Shown one piece after another: positions 43,127 through 51,789 of a DNA stretch of 64,000 bases. Position 1 is the stretch's first letter, and each line of letters opens with the position of its first letter. This DNA is from Clostridium disporicum (lineage in GTDB: Bacteria; Bacillota; Clostridia; Clostridiales; Clostridiaceae), in the NCBI RefSeq assembly GCF_001405015.1, contig NZ_CYZX01000004.1, forward strand, positions 1 through 64,000, given 5' to 3'. The translations under genes were made by a program, and so were the position numbers. The notes under the pieces were generated by a model that had not been told where the DNA came from, did not search any database, and saw only the letters and a program-made list of their open reading frames with translations.

Positions 43127-43702
43127 TTGATAAATAAAACACTAGCTATTTTGGCAGGTGGAAAAAGTAGTAGGATGAATTATAATAATAAAGCTTTTTT
43201 AAGTTTTAAGGAAAAAACTTTTATTGAACATATTATTAATGCAGGAAAAAACTTCAAGGAAGTTATTATTGTAGCTAATGATAAAGAAGTTTATGAAAGG
43301 TTTAATTTAAGAGTTGTAGAAGATATATATAAGGGAAATGGTCCCCTATCAGGAATACATTCAGCATTGAAAAGTTCTACTACTGATTGTGTTTTATGTG
43401 TAGCTTGTGATATGCCTCTTGTAAGTAGTGAGTTATTAGATTTCTTAGGGAATTATAATGAAAATTATGATGTATTAGTGCCTAAATATAAGGATAGATT
43501 ACAGCCACTTTGTTCAATATATTCTAAAAATATATTAGGTAAAATTGAAGAGAGTTTAATAAAAAACGAAAATAAACTACAAAGATTTATAATGTCTTCA
43601 AATTATAAAGTAATCGAAAAACTAGGCAATAGAAAATTTGAAGAGGAAGATTTTTTAAATGTAAACACACCAATAGAATTTAATGAATTGGAGGAAAGAT
43701 AA
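43127..43702 (+). CDS. mobA: Molybdenum cofactor guanylyltransferase MobA
   Basis: 191 residues. The nucleotidyltransferase signature LAGGKSSRMNYNNKAFLSF is near residue 8, CVACDMPLVSSELL near 90 and LQPLCSIYSK further on. MobA attaches GMP to molybdopterin. The start is a TTG with AGAGGTGAG upstream. The stop directly abuts the ATG of mogA. Confidence 0.9.
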   Translation: MINKTLAILAGGKSSRMNYNNKAFLSFKEKTFIEHIINAGKNFKEVIIVANDKEVYERFNLRVVEDIYKGNGPLSGIHSALKSSTTDCVLCVACDMPLVSSELLDFLGNYNENYDVLVPKYKDRLQPLCSIYSKNILGKIEESLIKNENKLQRFIMSSNYKVIEKLGNRKFEEEDFLNVNTPIEFNELEER

Positions 43703-44194
43703 ATGTATACTGTAGGAATCGTTACGAGTAGTGATAAAGGATATGCTGGAGAAAGAGAAGATAAGAGCGGAGCAGTTATAAAAGAAATAGTAGAAGCTAA
43801 AGGTTTTGAAGTTGTAAGATATGTAGTATTGCCAGATGAAAAAGAAATGTTAGCGGAGGAGTTTAAACATATGGCAGATGACTTAGGTGTTAATCTTGTT
43901 TTAAGCACAGGTGGAACTGGGTTTTCAGTAAGAGATATAACTCCAGAAGCTACAAAGATGGTTATTGAAAGAGAAACTCCAGGAATATGTGAAGCTATAA
44001 GATATTTTAGCTTACAGATAACTAAGAGAGCAATGCTTTCAAGAGCAGTTTCAGGAATAAGAAAAAATACACTTATAGTAAATCTTCCAGGAAGTCCAAA
44101 GGCTTGCAAAGAAGCGTTAGATTTTGTATTAGATGATATAAAACATGGAATTGACATATTATTAGGTTCAGCAAGCGAGTGTGCTAGAAAGTAG
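43703..44194 (+). CDS. mogA: MogA/MoaB family molybdopterin adenylyltransferase
   Basis: 163 residues. VTSSDKGYAGEREDKSG near the N-terminus, LVLSTGGTGFSVRDITPEAT (about 73-92) and LPGSPKACKEALDFVL are the family motifs. It adenylates molybdopterin before metal insertion by MoeA. GGAGGAAAG precedes the ATG and lies inside the mobA 3' end. A palindrome array separates it from the next gene. Confidence 0.88.
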   Translation: MYTVGIVTSSDKGYAGEREDKSGAVIKEIVEAKGFEVVRYVVLPDEKEMLAEEFKHMADDLGVNLVLSTGGTGFSVRDITPEATKMVIERETPGICEAIRYFSLQITKRAMLSRAVSGIRKNTLIVNLPGSPKACKEALDFVLDDIKHGIDILLGSASECARK

Positions 44195-44204
44195 TTTAGT
44201 CACT

Positions 44205-44325
44205 TGTGGTAAAGTGAAAAGTTTGCTTGCGCAAAGGGGAAAAGTCACTGCGTGAGGAGAAAAGATTGATTTCGTCAATGGAGAAAATATTTGCTGACGC
44301 AAATGTCCCAAAGTGCTTATGGCAG
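44205..44325 (+). repeat. Palindrome array inside the Moco cluster
   Basis: Stems TTTGC-TTGC-GCAAA, TCAC-TGC-GTGA, ATTGAT-TTC-GTCAAT (one G-T pair) and ATTTGC-TGAC-GCAAAT are joined by GTGAAAAG, GGGGAAAAG, GGAGAAAAG and GGAGAAAAT. All linkers point the same way; unlike the convergent arrays there is no mirrored half. The array lies between two same-direction genes. Confidence 0.7.
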
Positions 44326-44396
44326 AAGGAGAGTTTGATTATTAGAATATTAAAAAGTATGAATAGATAATTAATATAGGAATGGAGTAGTTAGCT

Positions 44397-45413
44397 ATGA
44401 AAATGATAAGAGTTGAGGATGCAATCGGGTGTATTTTATCTCATGATGTTACTCAAATAATACCTGGTGAGTTTAAGGGAAGAGTATTTAAAAAGGGACA
44501 TATTATTAAAGAGGAGGATATACAAAAATTCCTTGAGATAGGTAAAGAGCATATTTATGTATGGGAGCCTAAGGAAGGTGAACTTCATGAAAATGATGCA
44601 GCTATAAGAATTTCAAACCTTGTTGTGGGTGAAGGTGTTGCTAAATCAGAAGAAATAAAAGAAGGAAAAGTTGATTTTTTTGCTGATAGAGATGGTGTTT
44701 TAAGAATTGATAAAGAAAAGTTATTTACTATTAATTCAATAGGAGAAATTATAGTATCAACACTGCATAATAATACTCCTATAAAAAAAGGTGAAAAGAT
44801 AGGTGCTACTAGAGTTATTCCTTTAATCATAGATGAAAAGCCAATATTAAAAGCTGAAGAGTTAGTTAATGATAAAGTAATTTGGGTTGATGAAATAAAG
44901 CCTAAAAGATGTCTTTTGATAACTACAGGTAATGAAGTTTATAAGGGAAGAATTAAAGATGCATTCTTACCAGTTATAAAAGCTAAGCTTGGATATTACG
45001 GAAGTGAAGTTGTAAGACAAGTAATTTTACCGGATGAAAAAGAAAGAATAATTGAAGAAATTCAAAAAGGATTAGAAGAAAAAGTTGATATGATAATTTG
45101 TACTGGAGGAATGTCTGTTGACCCAGATGATGTTACTCCAACAGCGATAAAAGAAAGTGGTGGAGAACTTGTAACATATGGTTCACCAGTATTACCAGGT
45201 GCAATGTTCTTACTTGCTTACCATAATGATACACCAATACTTGGAGTTCCAAGTTGTGCTATGTATTCAAAGAGAACAGTACTTGACCTAGTATTACCAA
45301 GAGTTTTAGCAGATGAAAGATTAAGTTTTGAAGATATAGCTCATTATGGACATGGTGGATTATGTTTAGATTGCAATGTATGTACATTCCCACATTGCTC
45401 ATTTGGGAAATAA
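44397..45413 (+). CDS. MoeA-like molybdopterin-binding protein with C-terminal cysteine cluster
   Basis: 338 residues. It has an N-terminal MoeA-like region (VEDAIGCILSHDVTQIIPGEFKGRVFKKGHII) and an MPT-binding domain with ITTGNEVYKGRIKD and CTGGMSVDPDDVTPTAI (about 240-256). The last 16 residues contain CLDCNVCTFPHCSFG, a four-cysteine cluster that could bind zinc or iron-sulfur. It is shorter than MoeA and this group is common in clostridia next to Moco genes. Its exact step is not known; it may handle metal insertion for a particular enzyme. AATGGAG lies upstream of the ATG. Confidence 0.78.
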   Translation: MKMIRVEDAIGCILSHDVTQIIPGEFKGRVFKKGHIIKEEDIQKFLEIGKEHIYVWEPKEGELHENDAAIRISNLVVGEGVAKSEEIKEGKVDFFADRDGVLRIDKEKLFTINSIGEIIVSTLHNNTPIKKGEKIGATRVIPLIIDEKPILKAEELVNDKVIWVDEIKPKRCLLITTGNEVYKGRIKDAFLPVIKAKLGYYGSEVVRQVILPDEKERIIEEIQKGLEEKVDMIICTGGMSVDPDDVTPTAIKESGGELVTYGSPVLPGAMFLLAYHNDTPILGVPSCAMYSKRTVLDLVLPRVLADERLSFEDIAHYGHGGLCLDCNVCTFPHCSFGK

Positions 45414-45426
45414 AAGGAGAAAAGAT

Positions 45427-45909
45427 ATGAATAACGGATTAACTCATTTTGATAATAGTGGAAATGCAAGAATGGTTGATGTTTCTGAAAAGATAGAAAC
45501 TGCAAGATGTGCAGTAGCTGTATCTAAGATAAAGGTAAGTAAAGAAACATTAGATCTTATAGAGGCTGGAAAAATAGGAAAAGGAGATGTGCTTGGAGTT
45601 GCTAGAGTAGCAGGAATAATGGCTAGTAAGCAAACTTCTAACTTAATTCCTATGTGTCATCCTTTAATGATATCTAGCGTTAATGTTGACTTTGATATAA
45701 ATAAAGAAGAAAGTGCTATAGATATAACAGCAACAGTAAAAATAGTTGATAAAACAGGTGTTGAGATGGAAGCTTTAACAGCAGCAACAGTTGCAGCCTT
45801 AACTATTTATGATATGTGCAAAGCTGTAGATAAGAGAATGGTAATCGAGGGAACTCATCTGTTAAAGAAAACAGGAGGGAAAAGTGGTGAATTCAATTTC
45901 TTTGAATAG
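45427..45909 (+). CDS. moaC: Cyclic pyranopterin monophosphate synthase MoaC
   Basis: 160 residues from the ATG at 45427, supported by AAAGGAG. The MoaC signature runs through: LTHFDNSGNARMVDVSEK at the start, LIPMCHPLMISSVNV near residue 73 and TGVEMEALTAATVAALTIYDMCK near 110. With MoaA it converts GTP to cPMP, the first step of Moco synthesis. Lies 13 bases after the MoeA-like gene and 14 before moaA. Confidence 0.93.
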   Translation: MNNGLTHFDNSGNARMVDVSEKIETARCAVAVSKIKVSKETLDLIEAGKIGKGDVLGVARVAGIMASKQTSNLIPMCHPLMISSVNVDFDINKEESAIDITATVKIVDKTGVEMEALTAATVAALTIYDMCKAVDKRMVIEGTHLLKKTGGKSGEFNFFE

Positions 45910-45923
45910 CCACATAATTAGAG

Positions 45924-46895
45924 ATGAAGGATAAATTTAAAAGAGAAATTGATTACTTGCGATTATCTGTAACTGATAATTGTAATTTAAGATGTATATA
46001 TTGCATGGATGAAAAAGAAAATAATTTCTTAAAAACATCTGAGAAGTTAAGTGATGAAGAAATATTAAGAGTAGTTAAATCTTGTGCTGAAGTTGGTATA
46101 AAGAAAATAAGAATAACAGGGGGAGAACCTCTAGTTAGACCTAATATAACTAAACTTATAGATAGTATAAATAATATTGAAGGTATAGAAGAAATTTATA
46201 TTACTACTAATGGAATACTTTTAGCTGATAAGGTTGAGGCTTTAGCTAAAAGTGGTGTTAAGGGAGTAAATATAAGTCTGGATTCTTTGAAGGAAGATAG
46301 ATTTAAGAGTTTAACAAGAAGAGGTGAACTTTCAAAAGTTTTAGAAGCTATTGATAAGTGCATAGAGTTTGGAATAAAAGTAAAGCTTAATACAGTTATG
46401 GTTAATGATATAAACCATGATGAGATTAAGGACTTTATAAAGCTTACAATAAATAAGCCTATAGATGTTAGATTTATTGAACTTATGCCAATAGGTGTAG
46501 GAAAGGTTTATAAAGGAGTTAGTAATCAAGAAATAAGAGATATTATAAAGGATAACTTTGCTAATGCAGTTGAGATAGGAAAAGAAAAAAGTAGCGGGCC
46601 AGCTAAATATATAAAGATAGATGGCGCTTTAGGTAAGGTTGGATTTATAAGTGCTATGAGTAATTGCTTCTGTGAAGAATGTAATAGAGTTAGAATTACA
46701 CCAGAAGGATTTTTAAAGCAATGTTTACACTTTGATTATGGAGTAAGCTTAAGAGACCTTATTAGAGAAGGTATATCCAACGAAGAGTTAAAGAAAAAGA
46801 TTGAAGAGACTATTTATAACAAACCAGAGAAACATTTATTTAATCAAAATAAAGAGCATGAAGAAATAAGATTTATGAATCAAATTGGAGGATAA
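45924..46895 (+). CDS. moaA: GTP 3',8-cyclase MoaA (radical SAM)
   Basis: 323 residues. The radical SAM cluster CNLRCIYC is near residue 20; the second iron-sulfur cluster shows as CFCEECNRVRITPEGFLKQC near residue 250. The C-terminus ends in Gly-Gly, which MoaA needs for activity. No strong ribosome site is seen before the ATG, so translation may depend on coupling to moaC. It works with MoaC on GTP. Confidence 0.93.
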   Translation: MKDKFKREIDYLRLSVTDNCNLRCIYCMDEKENNFLKTSEKLSDEEILRVVKSCAEVGIKKIRITGGEPLVRPNITKLIDSINNIEGIEEIYITTNGILLADKVEALAKSGVKGVNISLDSLKEDRFKSLTRRGELSKVLEAIDKCIEFGIKVKLNTVMVNDINHDEIKDFIKLTINKPIDVRFIELMPIGVGKVYKGVSNQEIRDIIKDNFANAVEIGKEKSSGPAKYIKIDGALGKVGFISAMSNCFCEECNRVRITPEGFLKQCLHFDYGVSLRDLIREGISNEELKKKIEETIYNKPEKHLFNQNKEHEEIRFMNQIGG

Positions 46896-46899
46896 TATT

Positions 46900-47355
46900 A
46901 TGTGTAAGGTAATAGCTGTATGTACGAGTGAGAAAAAAGGGACTGCTAAGCAAATGGTAGATGAAGCGAATCTTATTGAAGAATTCGGAATTGAAGGAGA
47001 TGCTCATGCTGGAAAATGGCACAGACAAGTAAGCCTTTTAGGATTAGAAAAGATAGATGAGTTTAACTCTAAAGGTGGAGGAGTAAACTTTGGTGATTTT
47101 GGTGAAAATCTAGTTATATCAGGGATAGAACTTACTAAAATGCCTATAGGACAAAGATTTAAAGTTGGAGAAACTATTTTAGAACTTACTCAAATAGGAA
47201 AGCAATGCCATGATAAATGTGAAATATTCTATAGAGTTGGGCAGTGTATAATGCCTACTAATGGAGTATTTACAAGAGTTATAAAAGGCGGGAAAGTAAG
47301 AGTTGGAGACGAAGTTATTCTTCTAGAAAGTGAAAGAAAAACTTTAAGTTTATAA
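46900..47355 (+). CDS. MOSC domain protein
   Basis: 151 residues from the ATG at 46900, chosen because GGAGGA lies before it. The MOSC core includes EGDAHAGKWHRQVSLLG (about 30-46) and the conserved cysteine in LTQIGKQCHDKCEIFYRVGQC. MOSC proteins carry sulfur to molybdenum cofactor or act on related substrates. It is the last gene of the Moco cluster and a terminator follows. No moaD, moaE or moeB gene is found in the window. Confidence 0.88.
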   Translation: MCKVIAVCTSEKKGTAKQMVDEANLIEEFGIEGDAHAGKWHRQVSLLGLEKIDEFNSKGGGVNFGDFGENLVISGIELTKMPIGQRFKVGETILELTQIGKQCHDKCEIFYRVGQCIMPTNGVFTRVIKGGKVRVGDEVILLESERKTLSL

Positions 47356-47361
47356 TAAGAA

Positions 47362-47404
47362 AAAATGGTAGTATCAAAAGTAGTTTGATACTACCATTTT
47401 TGAT
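47362..47404 (+). terminator. Intrinsic terminator of the Moco cluster
   Basis: AAAATGGTAGTATCAAA pairs with TTTGATACTACCATTTT, followed by T. Confidence 0.9.
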
Positions 47405-47513
47405 TTTAAGAAAATATATATTTGGACAAAAATCAACGAGAGTAATAGTTTATTTATTTAATGGCTTTTCATATAATGTAATATTAATTATTTGATATAT
47501 AAGGAGAGAGTTT

Positions 47514-49325
47514 GTGGGTTCCAGCGATAGATATAGATTAGAAAAAATCTCAAAGAAAAAAAGAATTAAAGCTAAAAAGAGAAGATGTTCAAAGCAGTTA
47601 TATCCAGCATTGAAAAATACTAAAAATGGTGCAATATATGGATATATAAATAATAAGGGAGAATATGTAATAGAGCCAAAATTTGAAGGAGCTTATGACT
47701 TTAATGAAAATTGTGTAGCAATAGTAATTAAGGATAATAAGTATGGAGTAATTGATTTATTAGGAGAATATAAGATTTATACAATATATGATAGTATAAG
47801 CAATTTTAGAGAAAGTAGAGCAGTTTATAGTAAAGATGGCAGCATGGGAATAATTGATGAAGATGGAAATGTAATAACTAAGAAAGAATATGGGATAGTT
47901 GGAGAATTTCATGACCATAGAGCTGTAGTTGGAGATAGTAAATCAGGAAATTATAAATATGGATATATAGATAGAGAAGGAAAAGAATTAATACATCTTA
48001 AGTTTGAAAGAGCTGATGATTTTAAAGATGATATTGCGTTGGTAAAGGTAAAAGATAACGAGTATAGCTTGATTGATAAAGAAGGAAAAGTTTTAAATAG
48101 TTATAAGCATTATTTAGTATCTCAATATGGAGATGGACTTATGATGTTTTCTGAAAAGATAGATGGACCATATGGATATATAGACATAGAAGGAAATGAG
48201 ATAATTACGCCTAGATTTACATCTACTAGTGAGTTTGTTGATGGAATTGCTATAGTATCAGTTGAAGAAAATTATAATGGACCTTATGGAGTTATAAATA
48301 AAAAAGGAGAATATGTTTTAACTCCTATATTTAGTGAAATTAGATATTTAGGAGAAAATAGATTGGCATTGGGTATGCCTATAGGAAAACCATTAGGAGA
48401 TGATAAATTTATAGCACCTAGTATATTTGCTATAGGTGATACAAATGGAAATATTTTAACTCAATTTAAATATTATGCTGTAGGTAATTATGATAAAGGA
48501 GTAACTTACGCTTCTAATAATATCTCTACTTTTTTTATAGATAAGAATGGGAAGGTTATTAATACATTACCAAAGGTAAAGGGAAGTGGAGAGCTAATGA
48601 TTAAAGATGATATAATATATGCTAATATAGACTATTCACCATATTATTTAACTAGATCAGGTAAGCTTATATATAAGCCAAATGATGAGATTATACTTGA
48701 TTATGTATATTCTGTAATTAAAGAAAAGTATAAGCCGAACTTTAGCTTTTTAATTTATATTCCACAAATTAAAGGTATTAAAAATAGAAAAGTAGAGAAG
48801 AAAGTAAATAGCAAATTAAAAACATTATCCTATTTCAAACCATTTGCAGAAGATCAAATAAGTCATAGTGTAAATGAAAATGATGTATTAGACTATAGTT
48901 ATTATGGGACATTTGAAGTAACTTTCTTTAAGAAGAATATACTTATATTAAGTTTAACTGGATATTATTATCCTTTAGGTGCTGCTCATGGATTATCATC
49001 TAAAATAACACCTGTAATAAATCTTGATACAGGAGAGTTTTATAGCTTAGAAGATTTGTTTAATCCAAATTCAGATTGGAAGAATAGATTGGATTCAATT
49101 ATACAAAAGATGATAGATAAAGAGCCGCAATATGAGTATGTATATAAAGATGGATTTAAGGGAATAGATGAAGGACAAAATTTTTACATTGATGATAATA
49201 ACTTGTATATTTATTTCCAACCTTATGATATAGGACCATATGCAGCCGGATTTATTATATTTAAAATACCGTTTAGTTTAATACAGGATATTATGGTAAA
49301 TAAAAACATTGACATAAATAAATGA
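47514..49325 (+). CDS. WG repeat protein with C-terminal DUF3298-like domain
   Basis: 603 residues. GTG start with AAGGAGAG upstream. After a short basic tail (KKRIKAKKRRCSK) come about seven WG-type repeats (about 35-385), each like YGYINNKGEYVIEPKFEGAYDF with a Y/W-G-x-I-(D/N)-x-x-G core; they predict a beta-propeller-like array. The C-terminal 200 residues (FYKPN to PFSLIQ, with AAHGLSSKITPVINLDTGEFYSLEDLF) match the DUF3298/RsiV-type domain. No signal peptide is seen. The binding partner is unknown. Confidence 0.8.
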   Translation: MGSSDRYRLEKISKKKRIKAKKRRCSKQLYPALKNTKNGAIYGYINNKGEYVIEPKFEGAYDFNENCVAIVIKDNKYGVIDLLGEYKIYTIYDSISNFRESRAVYSKDGSMGIIDEDGNVITKKEYGIVGEFHDHRAVVGDSKSGNYKYGYIDREGKELIHLKFERADDFKDDIALVKVKDNEYSLIDKEGKVLNSYKHYLVSQYGDGLMMFSEKIDGPYGYIDIEGNEIITPRFTSTSEFVDGIAIVSVEENYNGPYGVINKKGEYVLTPIFSEIRYLGENRLALGMPIGKPLGDDKFIAPSIFAIGDTNGNILTQFKYYAVGNYDKGVTYASNNISTFFIDKNGKVINTLPKVKGSGELMIKDDIIYANIDYSPYYLTRSGKLIYKPNDEIILDYVYSVIKEKYKPNFSFLIYIPQIKGIKNRKVEKKVNSKLKTLSYFKPFAEDQISHSVNENDVLDYSYYGTFEVTFFKKNILILSLTGYYYPLGAAHGLSSKITPVINLDTGEFYSLEDLFNPNSDWKNRLDSIIQKMIDKEPQYEYVYKDGFKGIDEGQNFYIDDNNLYIYFQPYDIGPYAAGFIIFKIPFSLIQDIMVNKNIDINK

Positions 49326-49341
49326 TAGGAGTATACTTTTC

Positions 49342-49376
49342 AAAAGAGATTGCTTTAAGAGCAATCTCTTTCTATA
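49342..49376 (+). terminator. Intrinsic terminator
   Basis: AAGAGATTGCT and AGCAATCTCTT (49344-49370) form the stem, followed by T-rich DNA. Confidence 0.8.
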
Positions 49377-49437
49377 AAAAAATGAAAATTACATAGATTA
49401 ATACTAAGAATAAAACTAATTAAGGGAGAAAGTAAAA

Positions 49438-50466
49438 ATGGATAAAGCTAGTTTAAAAAAGAATATTATTTCAAAGACAGTATTATTTTTGATAATTATG
49501 ATTTTGGTAGTAATGTTTAATTTATTATTTGGAGAAGATAATACGCTAGTTGGAGTTACTACAGTAATAACAATACTTATGTTGTTAGGAAAGGACTTAA
49601 CTCAAAATCCAGTAAAGAATTTCTTAATACTTTTAGGAATTAACTTAGCACTTGGAATAAGTTCATTTATAGCAGCAAATAATGTATGGGTAGGAATAAT
49701 TATAGATTTTTCAGTTCTATCATTAATAGGATATTATTTTAGTTATGCTATGACTAAAGGGCTTATATTACCCTATGGATTACAATATTTATTTATGTTG
49801 AATAGCCCTGTAGATGGACATATTTTTGTAAAAAGAATTTATGCATTAATTTTTGGCGCTATAATTATTATGATAAGCCAATTTATAGTAAATGCTAAGA
49901 AAAATAATGTATTTAAAAAAGAGAATTCAATAATAGGTTTTAATAAAGATGAAATTGATAGCGTTTATAAAGAATACGCACTATTTGGTAAAAAGGTTAA
50001 GATACATACTATAAGGGCTTCTTATGCTATAAGAGTTGGACTTTTAACAGCTATAACTTCTTTTATAGCATTGTATTTTAAGTTACCAGAAGGACGTTGG
50101 ATGATATACACAATATTCTCATTAACTGAGTTATACTCAGAGAACTGTAAAATTAGAGCTTGGAAAAGGTTGCAAGGAACTATTATAGGTTCTGCTGTAG
50201 TTATAGTAGCTTTTATGTTTATAAAAAATCCTGCATTAAGAGGATTGATAATACTTATAGCAGGATATTTAAGCTCATTTGCTTCAGATTATAGAGATGT
50301 AATGATATTAGCAACAATATCAGCAATTGCGCCACTTGCAATTACTAATGGATCAGTATATATTGCATTAAAAAGAATAATGTATGTAATAATAGGTACT
50401 ATTTTAGCATTATTAGCTAATAGATTTATATTAAGAAAATCTCAAAAAGAACATGGTTTACAATAA
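49438..50466 (+). CDS. FUSC family membrane protein (tandem copy 1)
   Basis: 342 residues with about ten spans in two clusters around a central cytoplasmic loop (about 155-190, NAKKNNVFKKENSIIGFNKDE). The second cluster contains RASYAIRVGLLTAITSF and WMIYTIFSLTELYSENCKIRAWKRLQGTIIGSA, typical FUSC (aromatic acid exporter-like) features. GGGAG precedes the ATG. It is closely similar to the next gene over its full length, so they are a tandem duplication; each has its own terminator. Confidence 0.82.
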   Translation: MDKASLKKNIISKTVLFLIIMILVVMFNLLFGEDNTLVGVTTVITILMLLGKDLTQNPVKNFLILLGINLALGISSFIAANNVWVGIIIDFSVLSLIGYYFSYAMTKGLILPYGLQYLFMLNSPVDGHIFVKRIYALIFGAIIIMISQFIVNAKKNNVFKKENSIIGFNKDEIDSVYKEYALFGKKVKIHTIRASYAIRVGLLTAITSFIALYFKLPEGRWMIYTIFSLTELYSENCKIRAWKRLQGTIIGSAVVIVAFMFIKNPALRGLIILIAGYLSSFASDYRDVMILATISAIAPLAITNGSVYIALKRIMYVIIGTILALLANRFILRKSQKEHGLQ

Positions 50467-50476
50467 AATATTTTAA

Positions 50477-50511
50477 AATAGAATTACTTTTTAGTAATTC
50501 TATTTTTTTTA
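50477..50511 (+). terminator. Intrinsic terminator after FUSC copy 1
   Basis: ATAGAATTACT and AGTAATTCTAT around a T-rich loop, followed by eight T. Confidence 0.82.
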
Positions 50512-50569
50512 TAAAAAAGAAAATAATACATATACTAAAAAATAGAACAGTATAGAAGGAGATGAAATT

Positions 50570-51598
50570 ATGGATAAATCAGAAGTGAAAAAGAATATTA
50601 TTGCAAAAACGATATTATTTGTTTGTATTATGGTATTTATAGCAATATTTACTTTAATATTTGGGCAAGAAAATGTGCCCGTAGGTATATGTACTGTAAT
50701 AATATTACTTATGTTATTAGGAAAGAATTTGACACAAAAGCCATTAAAAAATTTTCTTATACTATTAGGAATTAATCTTGCTATTGGTTTTGGAACATAT
50801 ATTGCAGCTAATAATGTATGGATAGGAATCTTTATAGATTTCTTTACTTTGTCTTTAATAGGATATTATTTTAGTTATGCAATGACAAAAGGCCTAATAC
50901 TTCCATATGGTCTACAATATCTATTTTTATTAAATAGTCCAGTGCATGGAGAAGTCTTTGTTAAAAGAATTTTAGCATTAGTAGCTGGGGCAGTTATCAT
51001 AATGATTAGTCAATTTATTGTTAATGCTAAAAAAGAAAATGCATTTAAAAAAGAAAACTCTATAATAGGTTTTAATGAAAATGAAAGTAATAAGGTATAT
51101 AAGGAGGTAAACATATTTGGTAGGAAGGTAAAAATACATACAATAAGGGCTTCTTATGCAATAAGAGTTGGAATACTTGTTGCTTTAACATCATTTATAC
51201 AACAATACTTTAAGTTAGCAGAAGGAAGATGGATGGTGTACACTATATTTTCTTTGACTGAGCTTTATTCAGAAAACTGTAAGATAAAAGCTTGGAAGAG
51301 ATTACAAGGAACTATTATTGGGTCCATAATTTTATTAATATTATTTATGTTTATTAAAAATAATATTTTAAGAGGATTAATAATATTAATAGCAGGTTAT
51401 TTAAATTCCTTTGCAGAAGATTACAGAGATATGGTGGTATTGGTAACTATATCTGCAGTTGCACCACTTGCAATTAGTAATGGGTCCATATATGCAGTAG
51501 TTGAGAGAATAATGTATGTTATAATAGGAATAATATTATCATTAATAGCAAATGCTCTAATACTAAGAAAATCAAAAAAAGATATTGAGACACAATAA
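50570..51598 (+). CDS. FUSC family membrane protein (tandem copy 2)
   Basis: 342 residues, exactly the length of copy 1 and alignable without gaps. Shared blocks include LSLIGYYFSYAMTKGLILPYG and FSLTELYSENCKI. Most changes are conservative hydrophobic swaps inside membrane spans (EDNTLVGV against QENVPVGI near residue 33). GAAGGAG precedes the ATG. The two may form a heteromer or differ in substrate; no regulator is adjacent. Confidence 0.82.
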   Translation: MDKSEVKKNIIAKTILFVCIMVFIAIFTLIFGQENVPVGICTVIILLMLLGKNLTQKPLKNFLILLGINLAIGFGTYIAANNVWIGIFIDFFTLSLIGYYFSYAMTKGLILPYGLQYLFLLNSPVHGEVFVKRILALVAGAVIIMISQFIVNAKKENAFKKENSIIGFNENESNKVYKEVNIFGRKVKIHTIRASYAIRVGILVALTSFIQQYFKLAEGRWMVYTIFSLTELYSENCKIKAWKRLQGTIIGSIILLILFMFIKNNILRGLIILIAGYLNSFAEDYRDMVVLVTISAVAPLAISNGSIYAVVERIMYVIIGIILSLIANALILRKSKKDIETQ

Positions 51599-51642
51599 AA
51601 TAAGTAAGATACTAAAAAGAATTACAATAAAATATATTACTC

Positions 51643-51686
51643 CAAAAATACTGATATAAATAATAATTTGTATCAGTATTTTTTTA
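51643..51686 (+). terminator. Intrinsic terminator after FUSC copy 2
   Basis: AAAATACTGATA (51645-51656) pairs with TATCAGTATTTT, followed by T. Confidence 0.8.
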
Positions 51687-51789
51687 TAAAGATATATGGA
51701 ATAAAAAATAAAATTTTAATATTATTGGTAAAAGTGGTAAAATAGCTTATAGTTAGATTAATTAAAAATTAAAGGAGAAATAAAAAAAT

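Noticed and set aside
43603..44157. Antisense open frame over mogA
   Set aside because: The plus strand encodes a clear MogA with conserved motifs; the antisense product has none.
49438..51598. Tandem FUSC copies as a mobile or composite element
   Set aside because: No terminal repeats or transposase; simple gene duplication explains the similarity.
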